This document shows, piece by piece, positions 8,893 through 18,248 of a stretch of DNA of 64,000 nt. The DNA is from Tardiphaga robiniae. GTDB lineage: Bacteria; Pseudomonadota; Alphaproteobacteria; Rhizobiales; Xanthobacteraceae. Under the pieces are notes generated by a model, which was given only the letters and a program-made list of their open reading frames with translations, was not told where the DNA came from and ran no database searches. The stretch is from the NCBI RefSeq assembly GCF_001618955.1, contig NZ_LVYV01000012.1, positions 62,001-126,000 of the forward strand, read 5' to 3'. Position 1 is the first letter of the stretch. Every line of letters begins with the position of its first letter. A program made the translations under genes and the position numbers.

Positions 8893-9804
8893 CTACGGCT
8901 TATCACGGCCCCACGGGAAGAGAGAGACCGGAAAATCGGCCGCATAGCGCCGCCCTTTCGGAGGACGGGGAGGGTCCTGCCGAGGATTCGGGTCTGGTTC
9001 CAGCACCTTGCGATAAAGATGCCAGGTGGCGTGACCGAGTAGGGGCAGAACAACCGCGAGACCGACGAATAACGGCAGCGAACCGACCACCAGCAGCGCG
9101 GCAACAATCAGGCCCCACGCGGCCATGGTCACAGGATTTTTCATCACGACCCGCAGCGAGGTCTGAACTGCATCTGTCACATTCGCATGTCGGTCGAGCA
9201 TCAGCGGAAACGCCACGACGCTAACGCACAGGGCCATGATAGCGAACAATAGTCCGACGCCGCAGCCCTGGACGATCAGTTGGTGCCCCTCTGTGGTTGT
9301 GAAGATGCGCGACGCGAAATCGGGAATACTGGCCGCAGGGGCATTGCCGAACTTGGAGACGTAAATCGCATTCGCGGTGGTCACCCAGACCACGAACAGA
9401 ATGAGCAGGAGCGTGCCGAGGCCCAGCATGGCTCCAAAGGACGGCGAGCGCAGCACGCCGAGTGCATGCCACGCCGACGCCTCTTCGCCGCGTTCGCGGC
9501 GGCGGCTGAGTTCATAGAGACCGAGGGCTGCAAAAGGACCAATCAACGCAAAACCGGCGGCTAGCGGGAAAAGCAGCGGTAACACCGAATAGCCAAGCGT
9601 CATTCTGGCCAGCACAAGCCCGAGAACAGGATAGATGACGCACAGAATAATGGCGTGACTCGGAACCGCCTTGAAGTCCTCCCAGCCCAGCCGCAACGCT
9701 TCATGCAGATCGGACAACCCGATCTTGCGAATGACGGGGGCGATGACGCTATCGGAAGCGCCTGGTGCTGTCTGCGAGATCTTGTCAGAATACGGAGTGG
9801 CCAT
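8893..9804 (-). CDS. DUF2189 family integral membrane protein
   Basis: A 303-residue inner-membrane protein with six likely transmembrane segments. It has the DUF2189 hallmarks: a soluble N-terminus (RKIGLSDLHEALRLGWEDF) followed by helices such as AIILCVIYPVLGLVLARM, and GPFAALGLYELSRRRERGE between helices. The ATG at 9804 was preferred over a GTG six bases upstream because GGGAG then sits nine bases from the start. Function is unknown. Family members often occur near cytochrome oxidase genes, and here it is divergent from the cox operon. That association is suggestive only. Confidence 0.85.
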   Translation of the reverse strand: MATPYSDKISQTAPGASDSVIAPVIRKIGLSDLHEALRLGWEDFKAVPSHAIILCVIYPVLGLVLARMTLGYSVLPLLFPLAAGFALIGPFAALGLYELSRRRERGEEASAWHALGVLRSPSFGAMLGLGTLLLILFVVWVTTANAIYVSKFGNAPAASIPDFASRIFTTTEGHQLIVQGCGVGLLFAIMALCVSVVAFPLMLDRHANVTDAVQTSLRVVMKNPVTMAAWGLIVAALLVVGSLPLFVGLAVVLPLLGHATWHLYRKVLEPDPNPRQDPPRPPKGRRYAADFPVSLFPWGRDKP

Positions 9805-10405
9805 GGTCACAATCTCCCGTACGTTCGCACCGGCGAGATCAGGTCATTTTCAAATGACGAGTATTCGCCTTCGTGCGCAGAAATCGCGACTGGTTCTGGA
9901 AAACGGCCAAGTTCAACGAAGAGAGCTTTGCCGAGCAAAACCTGTCGCAACCTGTGCAGCAAGTTTAGCGCAATACGGAAGGAATAGCACGCACTGTTCG
10001 GTGAATTCTTCGTTTGCAAGGTCTACGTTTCGTCACGTGCGTGATGGCAATTAGAGCATCACTTTGTCTGTCGTGCGGGCGCACGGCGTCGTGCATTGCA
10101 GTGCGATATGGGAATCCGGTGCGCGTGCCATTGCTCAACGGTTCGATCATGGTGCTATCGTCTGTCGTGAGGAATGAGCCGGTCTATTGACAATCAAGCC
10201 TGCCGGGGAACATCCTGTAGTGGCAAATGCCCGTAGTTCGATGACACCAGCGATCGCAACTTTTCGAATTCGATGTTGCGACCGGTTAGAGGGCAAGGCG
10301 GCCAGCATTGTGATGGCGAGCTCGAAATCAGCCATCGATGCAGACGTGAACTGCGCCCTTTTCTAAGTCTTGTCCGCAGCCTCTAGAGGCAAGGATGAAC
10401 AAGGG
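9805..10405. other. Divergent intergenic region before the cox operon, no gene seen
   Basis: About 600 bases separate the DUF2189 gene from subunit II. The stretch is less GC-rich and none of its short ORFs looks like a protein. It should hold promoters in both directions. I looked for a canonical FNR/FixK box (TTGAT-N4-ATCAA) and saw none; a TTGACAATCAA sequence near 10187 has the wrong spacing. Confidence 0.45.
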
Positions 10406-11239
10406 ATGGCTGTAGCATTCATACTGCTGTTGGTCGCGGTCGCCTCGGTGCTGTTTCACCTCCTTAGCCCATGGTGGTGGACGCCGATCGCATCGAACTG
10501 GAGTTACATCGACGACACGATCACCATGACGTTCTGGATCACCGGGGCGGTCTTCTTCGTGATCGTCGCATTCATCGCCTATTGCATCTTCCGTTTTCAT
10601 CACAAGGAAGGAAGACAAGCGGCCTATGAGCCCGAAAACAAAAGGCTCGAATGGTGGCTCACCATAGGGACCGCGATCGGTGTCGGAGCGATGTTGGCGC
10701 CCGGTTTGGTTGTCTGGCATCAGTTCGTGACGGTGCCCTCCGATGCAACAGAGATCGAGGTCATGGGCCAGCAATGGCGCTGGAGCTACCGGCTGCCCGG
10801 AAAAGACGGCCGGCTCGGGACGGTCGATGCCCGCAACGTCAGTGCCGAGAATCCACTGGGCTTGAATCCGAACGATCCCAATGGTCAGGACGACGTCGTG
10901 GTTGAGAACGACGATTTGCATCTCCCGATCGGGAAGCCGGTCAAGGTATTGCTCCGCTCAATCGACGTTCTGCACGATTTTTATGTGCCTGAGTTCCGGG
11001 CGAAGATGGATATGGTGCCGGGCTCGGTCACATACTTCTGGTTTACTCCCACGCGCACAGGAACATTCGAGGTTCTTTGCGCGGAATTGTGCGGCATCGC
11101 GCATGCGCAAATGCGGAGCAACGTCATAGTTCAGGAAGATAGCGAATATCATGCATGGCTGGAGAAGCAGCAGACATTCGCAGCGTTATCGGGCCACCGC
11201 ACCATCACGAAGGCAACTTACAAGACCCGCGGCAAATAG
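10406..11239 (+). CDS. coxM: Cytochrome c oxidase subunit II (coxM-like)
   Basis: The copper A subunit that receives electrons from cytochrome c; 277 residues in the inner membrane with a periplasmic cupredoxin domain. Two N-terminal transmembrane segments (about 1-20 and 38-60) precede WWLTIGTAIGVGAML and the EVMGQQWRWSYRLPG strand. The CuA ligands appear in VLHDFYVPEF and CAELCGIAHAQM (CxxxCxxxHxxM). The ATG at 10406 has AAGGA about ten bases upstream; a TTG at 10370 is an alternative. First gene of a five-gene oxidase operon whose order II-I-III-III matches Bradyrhizobium coxMNOP. Confidence 0.92.
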   Translation: MAVAFILLLVAVASVLFHLLSPWWWTPIASNWSYIDDTITMTFWITGAVFFVIVAFIAYCIFRFHHKEGRQAAYEPENKRLEWWLTIGTAIGVGAMLAPGLVVWHQFVTVPSDATEIEVMGQQWRWSYRLPGKDGRLGTVDARNVSAENPLGLNPNDPNGQDDVVVENDDLHLPIGKPVKVLLRSIDVLHDFYVPEFRAKMDMVPGSVTYFWFTPTRTGTFEVLCAELCGIAHAQMRSNVIVQEDSEYHAWLEKQQTFAALSGHRTITKATYKTRGK

Positions 11240-11319
11240 CAGGACCGGCGCGGCGGCGTTGCACGTCGTAACACTTACGATGAGCGACGATCAGAGGATG
11301 AATCCAGGAGGACATTTTA

Positions 11320-13095
11320 ATGGTTGATGTCCCGTCTGACGTACTCGCAGGAATCCCGCCGGCCGAAGTGGGTGAGGTCGACCTCTATCACCCGCGAAGC
11401 TGGTGGACGCGATATGTCTTCTCGCAAGATGCCAAGGTCATTGCGGTCCAGTATGCGATTACGGCAATGGCCATCGGCATGGTCGCGCTGGTGCTGTCGT
11501 GGCTGATGCGGCTGCAGCTCGGCTTCCCCGGAACGTTTTCGTTTATCGATCCGAGCCAGTATCTCCAGTTCATCACCATGCATGGCATGATCATGGTGAT
11601 CTACCTTCTCACAGCGCTGTTTCTCGGAGGCTTCGGGAATTACCTCATCCCGCTGATGGTCGGTGCTCGCGACATGGTGTTCCCCTACGCGAACATGCTG
11701 AGCTACTGGATTTACCTGCTTGCCGTGCTGGTGCTGGTTGCGACCTTCTTTGTACCGGGTGGGCCAACCGGCGCTGGATGGACGCTGTATCCGCCACAGG
11801 CCATTCTTTCCGGAAGCCCCGGACAGGAAGCAGGCATCATCATGATGCTGCTGTCGCTGATCTTGTTCATTATCGGCTTCACCATGGGCGGCTTGAATTA
11901 CGTCGTGACGGTGCTGCAGGGGCGCACGCGCGGAATGACGCTGATGCGGTTGCCTCTGACGGTGTGGGGCATTTTCACAGCGACCGTGATGGCATTGCTT
12001 GCATTTCCAGCTTTGTTCGTTGCCTCGGTGATGATGCTGTTCGATCGGCTTCTTGGCACCAGCTTCTTCATGCCAACGCTCGTGGAGATGGGGCAGCTGG
12101 GGAAGTACGGCGGTGGCAGTCCGCTGCTGTTCCAGCACCTGTTCTGGTTTTTCGGCCATCCCGAAGTTTATATCGTTGCTTTACCTGCTTTCGGCATTGT
12201 CTCTGACCTCATCAGCACTCATGCGCGAAAGAATATTTTCGGTTATCGCATGATGGTGTGGGCGATTGTCGGAATCGGAGCGATGAGTTTCGTGGTGTGG
12301 GCGCACCACATGTATGTCAGCGGCATGAATCCGAAGTTCGGATTTTTCTTCGCGACAACGACTCTCATCATCGCGATCCCCACGGCGATCAAGGTTTACA
12401 ACTGGATCCTGACCCTGTGGCGCGGCGACATTCACCTCACCATTCCGATGCTGTTCGCGCTCGCATTCATCATCACGTTCGTCAATGGCGGCTTGACTGG
12501 CCTGTTCCTTGGCAACGTCGTCGTGGACGTTCCGTTGTCCGATACCATGTTCGTGGTTGCCCATTTTCACATGGTCATGGGTGTTGCGCCGATTATGGTC
12601 GTGTTTGGCGCGATCTATCACTGGTATCCGAAAGTGACGGGACGGATGCTGAACGAGACGCTGGGTCGCTTCCATTTCTGGGTCACATTCCTTGGAGCAT
12701 ACGCGATCTTCTTCCCCATGCACTATCTCGGGCTGCTGGGTGTGCCGCGCCGCTATCACGACATCGGCGGGACGGCATTCGTCCCGGCGTCGGCCCACGA
12801 CCTGAATGCATTCATGAGTATAGCAGCGCTTATCGTCGGCTTTGCCCAGCTCGTATTTGTGTTCAACATGATCTGGAGCCTGTTCAAGGGCAAGGAGGCT
12901 GGCGGCAATCCGTGGAACGCGACCACGCTCGAGTGGCAAACGCCGCAGACGCCGCCGGCGCATGGCAACTGGGGCAAGGAACTCCCGGTCGTCTATCGCT
13001 GGGCTTATGACTATAGCGTTCCCGGCGCTGCACGGGATTTCATCCCCCAGAACGAACCGCCCGCCAGCTTGACGCCGAAGGGAGCGCATCCATGA
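11320..13095 (+). CDS. coxN: Cytochrome c oxidase subunit I (coxN-like)
   Basis: The catalytic heme-copper subunit that reduces oxygen and pumps protons; 591 residues, about 12 transmembrane helices. The ATG at 11320 follows a strong AGGAGGA at 11306-11312. Heme and CuB ligands are visible: HGMIMVIYLLT, HPEVYIVALPAFGI (CuB histidine plus the cross-linked tyrosine), WAHHMYVSGM (two CuB histidines) and VVAHFHMVMG (heme histidines). The N-terminal cytoplasmic extension is short. Its stop overlaps the next start by four bases (ATGA). No heme A synthase or assembly genes are in this operon, so they must be encoded elsewhere. Confidence 0.95.
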   Translation: MVDVPSDVLAGIPPAEVGEVDLYHPRSWWTRYVFSQDAKVIAVQYAITAMAIGMVALVLSWLMRLQLGFPGTFSFIDPSQYLQFITMHGMIMVIYLLTALFLGGFGNYLIPLMVGARDMVFPYANMLSYWIYLLAVLVLVATFFVPGGPTGAGWTLYPPQAILSGSPGQEAGIIMMLLSLILFIIGFTMGGLNYVVTVLQGRTRGMTLMRLPLTVWGIFTATVMALLAFPALFVASVMMLFDRLLGTSFFMPTLVEMGQLGKYGGGSPLLFQHLFWFFGHPEVYIVALPAFGIVSDLISTHARKNIFGYRMMVWAIVGIGAMSFVVWAHHMYVSGMNPKFGFFFATTTLIIAIPTAIKVYNWILTLWRGDIHLTIPMLFALAFIITFVNGGLTGLFLGNVVVDVPLSDTMFVVAHFHMVMGVAPIMVVFGAIYHWYPKVTGRMLNETLGRFHFWVTFLGAYAIFFPMHYLGLLGVPRRYHDIGGTAFVPASAHDLNAFMSIAALIVGFAQLVFVFNMIWSLFKGKEAGGNPWNATTLEWQTPQTPPAHGNWGKELPVVYRWAYDYSVPGAARDFIPQNEPPASLTPKGAHP

Positions 13096-13796
13096 CGGCC
13101 ATTGTCCTGTTCATGGCTGGAATAGCGGCCATTGCGGGATGGTGGCTCTCGCAGCAACGGCTTGCGGCCAAGCCCTGGCTGGAGGAGGGAGTGGTCGGCG
13201 ATTTTCCCGGCGGAAGCTCGATGTCGTTGCCGGCGGCGAAAATAGGTTTGGGTGTGTTTCTCGCGGTCGTCGGATCGTTGTTTGCGCTCTTCATCAGCGC
13301 TTACTCCATGCGCATGCAATTGATCGACTGGCGGTCGCTGCCCGTGCCCGGGTTGGTGTGGTTCAACACCGGTGTTCTGATCGTGAGCAGTGGCGCCCTG
13401 CAATGGGCGCAGGTTTCGGCACATCGCGGCGACAGCGAAAATGTGCTGACCGGCCTGCTTGCGAGCGGCGTTTCCGCCGTTGTTTTCCTGATAGGTCAGT
13501 TGCTGGTGTGGCAGCAGCTCAACACCGGGGGCTACTTTCTGGCGGCCAATCCTGCCAACGCCTTCTTCTATCTGATCACCTCGGTCCATGGATTGCACTT
13601 GCTCGGCGGTCTCGTGGCTCTGAGCAGAACCATCGTCAAGGCATGGCGCGGTGTTGAAATCTCGCGCCTGCGTTTGAGTGTGGAATTGTGCACGATGTAT
13701 TGGCACTTCTTGCTCCTGGTCTGGTTGATCCTGCTCGCTCTACTGACAGGCTGGGCGGATGACTTCGTCACCATCTGTCGCCAGTTGCTGACATAG
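13092..13796 (+). CDS. coxO: Cytochrome c oxidase subunit III-like protein (coxO-like)
   Basis: A 234-residue membrane protein of the heme-copper oxidase subunit III family, with about six helices. The first helix (about 1-20) is followed by a GGSSMSLPAAKIGLGVFLAV segment, and the C-terminal part carries the subunit III signature around YLITSVHGLHLLGG and YWHFLLLVWLILLALL. Its start overlaps the coxN stop (ATGA), so translation is probably coupled. It is one of two consecutive subunit III homologues, as described for coxO and coxP of Bradyrhizobium. Subunit III stabilises the oxidase and supports proton uptake. Confidence 0.85.
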   Translation: MTAIVLFMAGIAAIAGWWLSQQRLAAKPWLEEGVVGDFPGGSSMSLPAAKIGLGVFLAVVGSLFALFISAYSMRMQLIDWRSLPVPGLVWFNTGVLIVSSGALQWAQVSAHRGDSENVLTGLLASGVSAVVFLIGQLLVWQQLNTGGYFLAANPANAFFYLITSVHGLHLLGGLVALSRTIVKAWRGVEISRLRLSVELCTMYWHFLLLVWLILLALLTGWADDFVTICRQLLT

Positions 13797-13812
13797 GAAA
13801 GGCATCGATGCG

Positions 13813-14535
13813 ATGGCAGAGACTGTGCTGACAAACGCTGAAAGGCGCCGAACGACGGCCACGGGCTGGCAAGGTATTGTCGCCGACTGGTCCTCGGATC
13901 AACGGGCATTCAAGAATGTATCGTGGGGAAAGGCCATGATGTGGATCTTTCTCCTCAGCGATACATTCATCTTCGGTTGCTTCCTGCTGTCGTACATGAC
14001 GGCGCGCATGTCCACGACGGTGCCCTGGCCAAACCCGAGTGAAGTCTTCGCTCTGACGATTGCAGGGCAACACATCCCGCTCATTCTGATTGCCATCATG
14101 ACCTTCGTGCTGATCAGCAGCAGCGGGACCATGGCTATGGCCGTCAATTTCGGCTACCGCCACGATCGCCGCAAAACGGCAATGCTGATGCTGGTGACCG
14201 CTGCGTTCGGTGCGGCATTTGTCGGAATGCAGGCCTTTGAGTGGACCAAGCTGATCATGGAGGGGGTGAGACCCTGGGAAAATCCGTGGGGTGCGGAGCA
14301 ATTTGGCTCATGCTTTTTCATGATTACAGGCTTCCACGGCACGCACGTCACGATTGGCGTGATCTTCCTGATCATCATTGCGCGAAAGGTTTGGCGCGGA
14401 GATTTCGAGACGGAACGTCGGGGATTTTTCACAAGCAGGAAGGGGAACTACGAGATCGTCGAAATCACCGGCTTGTATTGGCATTTCGTCGATTTGGTGT
14501 GGGTGTTTATCTTTGCCTTTTTCTATCTTTGGTGA
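13813..14535 (+). CDS. coxP: Cytochrome c oxidase subunit III (coxP-like)
   Basis: A 240-residue second subunit III homologue. A soluble N-terminus of about 40 residues precedes WGKAMMWIFLLSDTFIFGCF. Later helices carry the diagnostic QAFEWTKLI, FFMITGFHGTHVTIGV and GLYWHFVDLVWVFIFAFFY motifs. It is closer to canonical subunit III than the upstream coxO copy. It starts 16 bases after coxO and is followed nine bases later by subunit IV, so it belongs to the same transcript. Start ATG at 13813 fits the gene spacing; the ribosome site is GGAAAGG. Confidence 0.92.
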   Translation: MAETVLTNAERRRTTATGWQGIVADWSSDQRAFKNVSWGKAMMWIFLLSDTFIFGCFLLSYMTARMSTTVPWPNPSEVFALTIAGQHIPLILIAIMTFVLISSSGTMAMAVNFGYRHDRRKTAMLMLVTAAFGAAFVGMQAFEWTKLIMEGVRPWENPWGAEQFGSCFFMITGFHGTHVTIGVIFLIIIARKVWRGDFETERRGFFTSRKGNYEIVEITGLYWHFVDLVWVFIFAFFYLW

Positions 14536-14544
14536 GGGAAAAAC

Positions 14545-14910
14545 ATGGCTGAAGTCACGCTACATGCAACAACCCATACACCCCCCGTGGCTCATGCCGA
14601 GGGACATCAGCATCCGATCAAGCTTTATCTCGTGGTCTGGGGATGGTTGTTTGTGTTGAGTACATGCTCTTACCTGGTCGATTACTTCAACCTGCAGGGA
14701 TATCTCAGGTGGTCTCTCATCGTGCTGTTCATGATGTTGAAGGCAGGCTTGATTGTTGCGGTCTTCATGCATATGGCGTGGGAGCGTCTGGCTTTGGCCT
14801 ATGCCATCCTGCTCCCGCCGTTGCTGTTGTTGGTCTTTGTCGGAATCATGGTGTTTGAGTCGGACTACACGCTGTTGAGCCGGATCATTTTCTTCAAGGC
14901 TGGGGCGTAA
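14545..14910 (+). CDS. Cytochrome c oxidase subunit IV family protein
   Basis: A 121-residue small membrane protein with three helices (about 27-48, 57-78 and 85-106) after a histidine-rich soluble N-terminus. The pattern matches the prokaryotic COX4 family: YLVVWGWLFVLSTCSY and FMMLKAGLIVAVFMHMAWER. These subunits help assemble or stabilise the copper B site of quinol and cytochrome c oxidases. It ends the cox operon; GAGGG precedes the ATG. Confidence 0.85.
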   Translation: MAEVTLHATTHTPPVAHAEGHQHPIKLYLVVWGWLFVLSTCSYLVDYFNLQGYLRWSLIVLFMMLKAGLIVAVFMHMAWERLALAYAILLPPLLLLVFVGIMVFESDYTLLSRIIFFKAGA

Positions 14911-14946
14911 AGATGAGCGGGGGCCTCGTGTGTAAGGAGGACTTCT

Positions 14947-15240
14947 ATGACCACATATATCATGCTTGCAAACTGGACCGATCAAGGTGTGCAACACGTC
15001 AAGGACTCGCCGCGTCGTCTCGACCTGGCGAAGAAAGCTCTCAAGGATATGGATGGAGAGTTCAAATCGTTTTTTCTGACCATGGGTGATTATGACATCG
15101 TCGCGATCTACGAAGCGCCTGACGATGCCGTCGCCGCACGATTCAACTTGCAGCTGGGTATGCTGGGAAACATTCGAACGCGCACATTGAAAGCGTTTCC
15201 CGAAACGGCTTACCGGGAGATCATCAAGTCGCTGGGCTGA
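14947..15240 (+). CDS. GYD domain protein
   Basis: A 97-residue alpha-beta barrel (dimeric ferredoxin-like) protein of the GYD family. The characteristic stretch is FFLTMGDYDIVAIYEAPDD, where the family motif GYD reads GDYD. An AAGGAGG at 14935-14941 gives a strong ribosome site. It follows the oxidase operon by 36 bases and may share its transcript. Function of the family is not established. Confidence 0.88.
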   Translation: MTTYIMLANWTDQGVQHVKDSPRRLDLAKKALKDMDGEFKSFFLTMGDYDIVAIYEAPDDAVAARFNLQLGMLGNIRTRTLKAFPETAYREIIKSLG

Positions 15241-15376
15241 TTGCGAACCGGAAGCGCGTCCGCGAGGTGCCACGCGCCGGTCAAATGACATGTCGACAGG
15301 GAAGAAGGCCGAGATGGCGCCCGCTGGAGGAAAGTAGGCGGGGACACAATTGCAGTGAAGACGAGGTGGTGCGCAG

Positions 15377-15580
15377 ATGCATTTTACTGTTGGATTTAAG
15401 CTGAAGGGCAAGGCGGGCCATGTCGTCGTGGACGCCGAGGACGCGCTTGTCGCCGCTCTGAAAGTCAAGGCCGAGCTCCCGGAAGCGATGACGATGTACG
15501 TGCGCCCACAAAACCGGCGCGGCGACGCACGACACCCGTCACATGTGCCTGCCGACGGGGGCGCCGAGGATACTCATTGA
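15377..15580 (+). CDS. Small hypothetical protein, 67 residues
   Basis: Not a named family. The first 45 residues look protein-like: MHFTVGFKLKGKAGHVVV followed by an alanine-rich helix (DAEDALVAALKVKAELPEA) and MTMYVRP. The last 20 residues are low in character. AGGTGG lies about 12 bases before the ATG. It is downstream of, and on the same strand as, the GYD gene. The reading could be a real small cytoplasmic protein; evidence is composition and position only. Confidence 0.5.
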   Translation: MHFTVGFKLKGKAGHVVVDAEDALVAALKVKAELPEAMTMYVRPQNRRGDARHPSHVPADGGAEDTH

Positions 15581-15684
15581 TGGTAAATTGGGGTGATGAG
15601 CAAGCCGGTGCAAGTCATGGTTCGTTCGGGTCATAGCAAACTTAAGCCGAAAGCTTCAGCAGGGGTTGAAGCATAAGAAGGTAG

Positions 15685-16449
15685 TCACGATGTTCCGCCC
15701 GGCCGCGGCGTCATATGGCTGAGCAGATCCATCGGCAGCGGAAAGACCACAGTCGATGATCGCTCGCCTGCAATGTCGTGCAACGCCGCAAAATAGCGAA
15801 GCTGCATCGCCTGCGGCTCCTGAGCGAGGATTCGGCCGGCCTCGACGAGCTTCTCGGCGGCTTGCTGCTCGCCTATCGCATTGATCACTTTCGCCCGCCG
15901 CAACCGCTCCGCCTCAGCCTGCTTGGCGATGGCACGCACCATGTTTTCATTGAGGTCGATATCCTTGATCTCGATGTTGGTGACCTTGATGCCCCACGCG
16001 TCGGTTTGCTGATCGAGGATCTCCTGAATGTCGGCATTGAGTTTGTCCCGCTCTGCGAGCATTTCATCCAGCTCATGCTTGCCGAGCACCGAGCGTAGCG
16101 TGGTCTGCGCTAACTGGCTGGTCGCGGCCATGAAGTTTCCGACCTTGATGATCGCACGTTCTGGATCGACGATGCGGAAATAGAGAACAGCATTCACCTT
16201 GACGGAAACGTTATCGCGGGAAATGACGTCCTGCGGCGGCACGTCTTGCACCATCACCCTGAGATCGGCCTTCACCATCTGCTGCACGAACGGAATCAGG
16301 ATGATGAGGCCCGGACCTTTCACGCCGGTGAAGCGTCCGAGCGTGAAGACGATGCCGCGCTCGTATTCCCGCAGGATACGAATGGCGGAGGAGAGAAAGG
16401 CGATCACGATGATCGCGAGCAGCGAATAGGCTATGTAATCGAGCATCAT
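15685..16449 (-). CDS. Slipin / stomatin-like SPFH (Band 7) protein
   Basis: A 254-residue membrane-anchored scaffold protein. One N-terminal membrane segment ([20 protein letters not shown]) is followed by the SPFH domain with [38 protein letters not shown] and [13 protein letters not shown], then a coiled region rich in [11 protein letters not shown]. Its start overlaps the end of the NfeD gene by four bases. Slipin and NfeD form a conserved operon pair in which NfeD-type proteases act on or with the slipin in membrane microdomains. Length is normal for bacterial slipins. Confidence 0.93.
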   Translation of the reverse strand: MMLDYIAYSLLAIIVIAFLSSAIRILREYERGIVFTLGRFTGVKGPGLIILIPFVQQMVKADLRVMVQDVPPQDVISRDNVSVKVNAVLYFRIVDPERAIIKVGNFMAATSQLAQTTLRSVLGKHELDEMLAERDKLNADIQEILDQQTDAWGIKVTNIEIKDIDLNENMVRAIAKQAEAERLRRAKVINAIGEQQAAEKLVEAGRILAQEPQAMQLRYFAALHDIAGERSSTVVFPLPMDLLSHMTPRPGGTS

Positions 16450-17849
16450 CGCACACCTCCTTCGCCGGCGCTGAGTGCCGGCCGGCGACGCACCATCAGC
16501 GTCAGATCCGTGATGCTGGCTATCTCGACCGTCTCTCCGGGCTTGAATGTTTCCATGCCGCGGGCTCGCCAGCGCTCACCCTGCGTGAAGACGTGACCTT
16601 CGATGTCGTTCCAGTCGAGAACCTCGGCGGGCAGGCCGCGCATGGCCTGCGCGCCGACTCGTGCCGGAGCTTTGCGGGCACGCCGAAGCGAGCCGAGCAC
16701 AATGAGAAGCAGTGCGATGAACATCGTCGTCACGATGCCGACGAGCGTCCATGACAGCCGGTATCCAGGCGCTTCGATCCTGAACAACATCAACGCGCCA
16801 AAGACCAGGGCAATGGCTCCGCCGAGGCCAAGAACCACGGTCGGGTTGAAAGCCTCGATAATCAGAAGTGCGATCCCCAACATCATCAGCCCAAGGCCGA
16901 CATAGTTGATCGGCAGCAGATTGAAGGCATAGAGGCCCAGCAGCAGACAGATCGTACCGACCACGCCGGGCGCGACGGCGCCAGGAGACATGAATTCAAA
17001 AATCAGACCGTAGATGCCAACCAGCAGAAGAATGAAGGCGACGTTGGGGTTGGTGATCACAGACAGAAATTGCGCGATCCATCCGGAATCGATTGTCTCG
17101 ATCGTCGCATCCTTTGTAGCCAGATGCCGCCTGTCGCCACCGGGAAGTTCCACGACGCGACCATCGATCTGCCTGAGCAGTTCGACCGGGTCGCGCGCAA
17201 TGAGATCAATGACATTCGCTTGCAACGCAGCACTGGCGGAAAGACTGGCTGCCTCGCGGACGGCTTTCTCGGCCCAATCGGCGTTACGTCCGCGTAACTC
17301 GGCCAGGCTGCGGATAAAGGCGACGGCGTCGTTCGTCACCTTCGCCATCATCGCATCCTTCGGCTCCGTTTGCTGGGCGCTGTCTTTCTTGTCCTTGCCG
17401 TCTTTGTCAGGGGTGATGCCCGGCAGGCCTGGCACCGGACTGCCGATTTGCACGGGCGTTGCCGCGCCGAGATTGGTGCCTGGCGCCATTGCGGCGATAT
17501 GCGTTGCATAGAGGAGATAAGTGCCGGCGCTTGCAGCGTGTGCACCGGGCGGAGCAACATAACCCACGACAGGAACGGGCGAGGCCAGCACGTCGGCGAT
17601 GGTCTCGCGCATGCTGGTGACGAGACCGCCCGGCGTATTCAGGCGCAGAATGACAGCTTCGGCATGTCGTTCGCTTGCCTTGGCGAGAGCATCTTTCACG
17701 TAACTGGCGGTTGCCGGTCCGATCGCTCCGTCGATTGCGATCGTCAGCACGAGTTTTCCGCCCCCCTCCGCCGAGACAGACGTGGTGGGGGAGACAGCCA
17801 GAGCGACAACCGCAATTGTCACGGCAAGAGTAGCCCGTACGATCTGCAC
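16446..17849 (-). CDS. NfeD family membrane serine protease (long form)
   Basis: A 467-residue long-form NfeD protein. A signal peptide (1-27) precedes a ClpP-like protease domain (about 32-220) with [14 protein letters not shown] and the serine nucleophile Ser107 in [11 protein letters not shown] proline- and lysine-rich insert near 140-170 ([10 protein letters not shown]) is followed by four membrane helices (about 255-385) and a C-terminal OB-fold NfeD domain (about 395-465). The catalytic lysine is probably in KVTNDAVAF. The stop overlaps the slipin start, so the two are co-translated. Expected role: regulated cleavage at the membrane. Confidence 0.93.
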   Translation of the reverse strand: MQIVRATLAVTIAVVALAVSPTTSVSAEGGGKLVLTIAIDGAIGPATASYVKDALAKASERHAEAVILRLNTPGGLVTSMRETIADVLASPVPVVGYVAPPGAHAASAGTYLLYATHIAAMAPGTNLGAATPVQIGSPVPGLPGITPDKDGKDKKDSAQQTEPKDAMMAKVTNDAVAFIRSLAELRGRNADWAEKAVREAASLSASAALQANVIDLIARDPVELLRQIDGRVVELPGGDRRHLATKDATIETIDSGWIAQFLSVITNPNVAFILLLVGIYGLIFEFMSPGAVAPGVVGTICLLLGLYAFNLLPINYVGLGLMMLGIALLIIEAFNPTVVLGLGGAIALVFGALMLFRIEAPGYRLSWTLVGIVTTMFIALLLIVLGSLRRARKAPARVGAQAMRGLPAEVLDWNDIEGHVFTQGERWRARGMETFKPGETVEIASITDLTLMVRRRPALSAGEGGVR

Positions 17850-18248
17850 AGCCTGGACTCCCTTATCAAGATAATGTGGGGGGGGCCTGGCAGAATCTCA
17901 ATACGACTGGGATTGGCGAGCCATCGCTCGTTGTCGAAACGAATGTGAGGGCTGCGCAAGACGAGAAGAATAGTCGATATTATCAGGCGGTCTCAATGAC
18001 ATAAGAAGTTCGCAGTTTCGATCTGAACGGCGGGCCAAATTGCAGCCATTCAGAAAAAAAAACTGCGAAAAAGGCGTGTGCATAATGTTGGGGCCGTATT
18101 CGCTGTCCACATGCCGCAGTTTCGATCTACGCCCTCGCTGCGCCTGCGGATAATGGCGTGACCGCGTCGGCACGACCTTCTTCATCGCGGCTCGACGAGC
18201 AAAGTTCTGTCATCGAGCTGCTCGACGATCGTGCCGACTGGCCGTATT
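17850..18248. other. AT-rich gap with a direct repeat, no gene seen
   Basis: This 399-base gap holds the NfeD promoter and a 14-base direct repeat, CGCAGTTTCGATCT, at 18011-18024 and 18115-18128. An A9 run lies between them. The ORF on the minus strand has no family character. Part of the first repeat belongs to a longer element also found near 20681. Confidence 0.5.
18007..18031. repeat. Copy 1 of a 25-base intergenic element
   Basis: Begins AGTTCGCAGTTT and continues to CTGAACGGC; it matches 20 of 25 positions of the copy at 20681-20705. The end (CTGAACGGC) pairs imperfectly with GCCATTCAG about 15 bases downstream, forming an inverted repeat. Possibly a regulator site or a short mobile repeat. 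Confidence 0.4.

Noticed and set aside
10180-10200. Possible FNR/FixK box (TTGACAATCAA) before the cox operon
   Set aside because: Half-sites are only three bases apart; the known boxes need six. Not convincing.
14560-15468. 302-codon minus-strand frame over the subunit IV and GYD genes
   Set aside because: Shadow of two recognisable plus-strand genes; no domain character.
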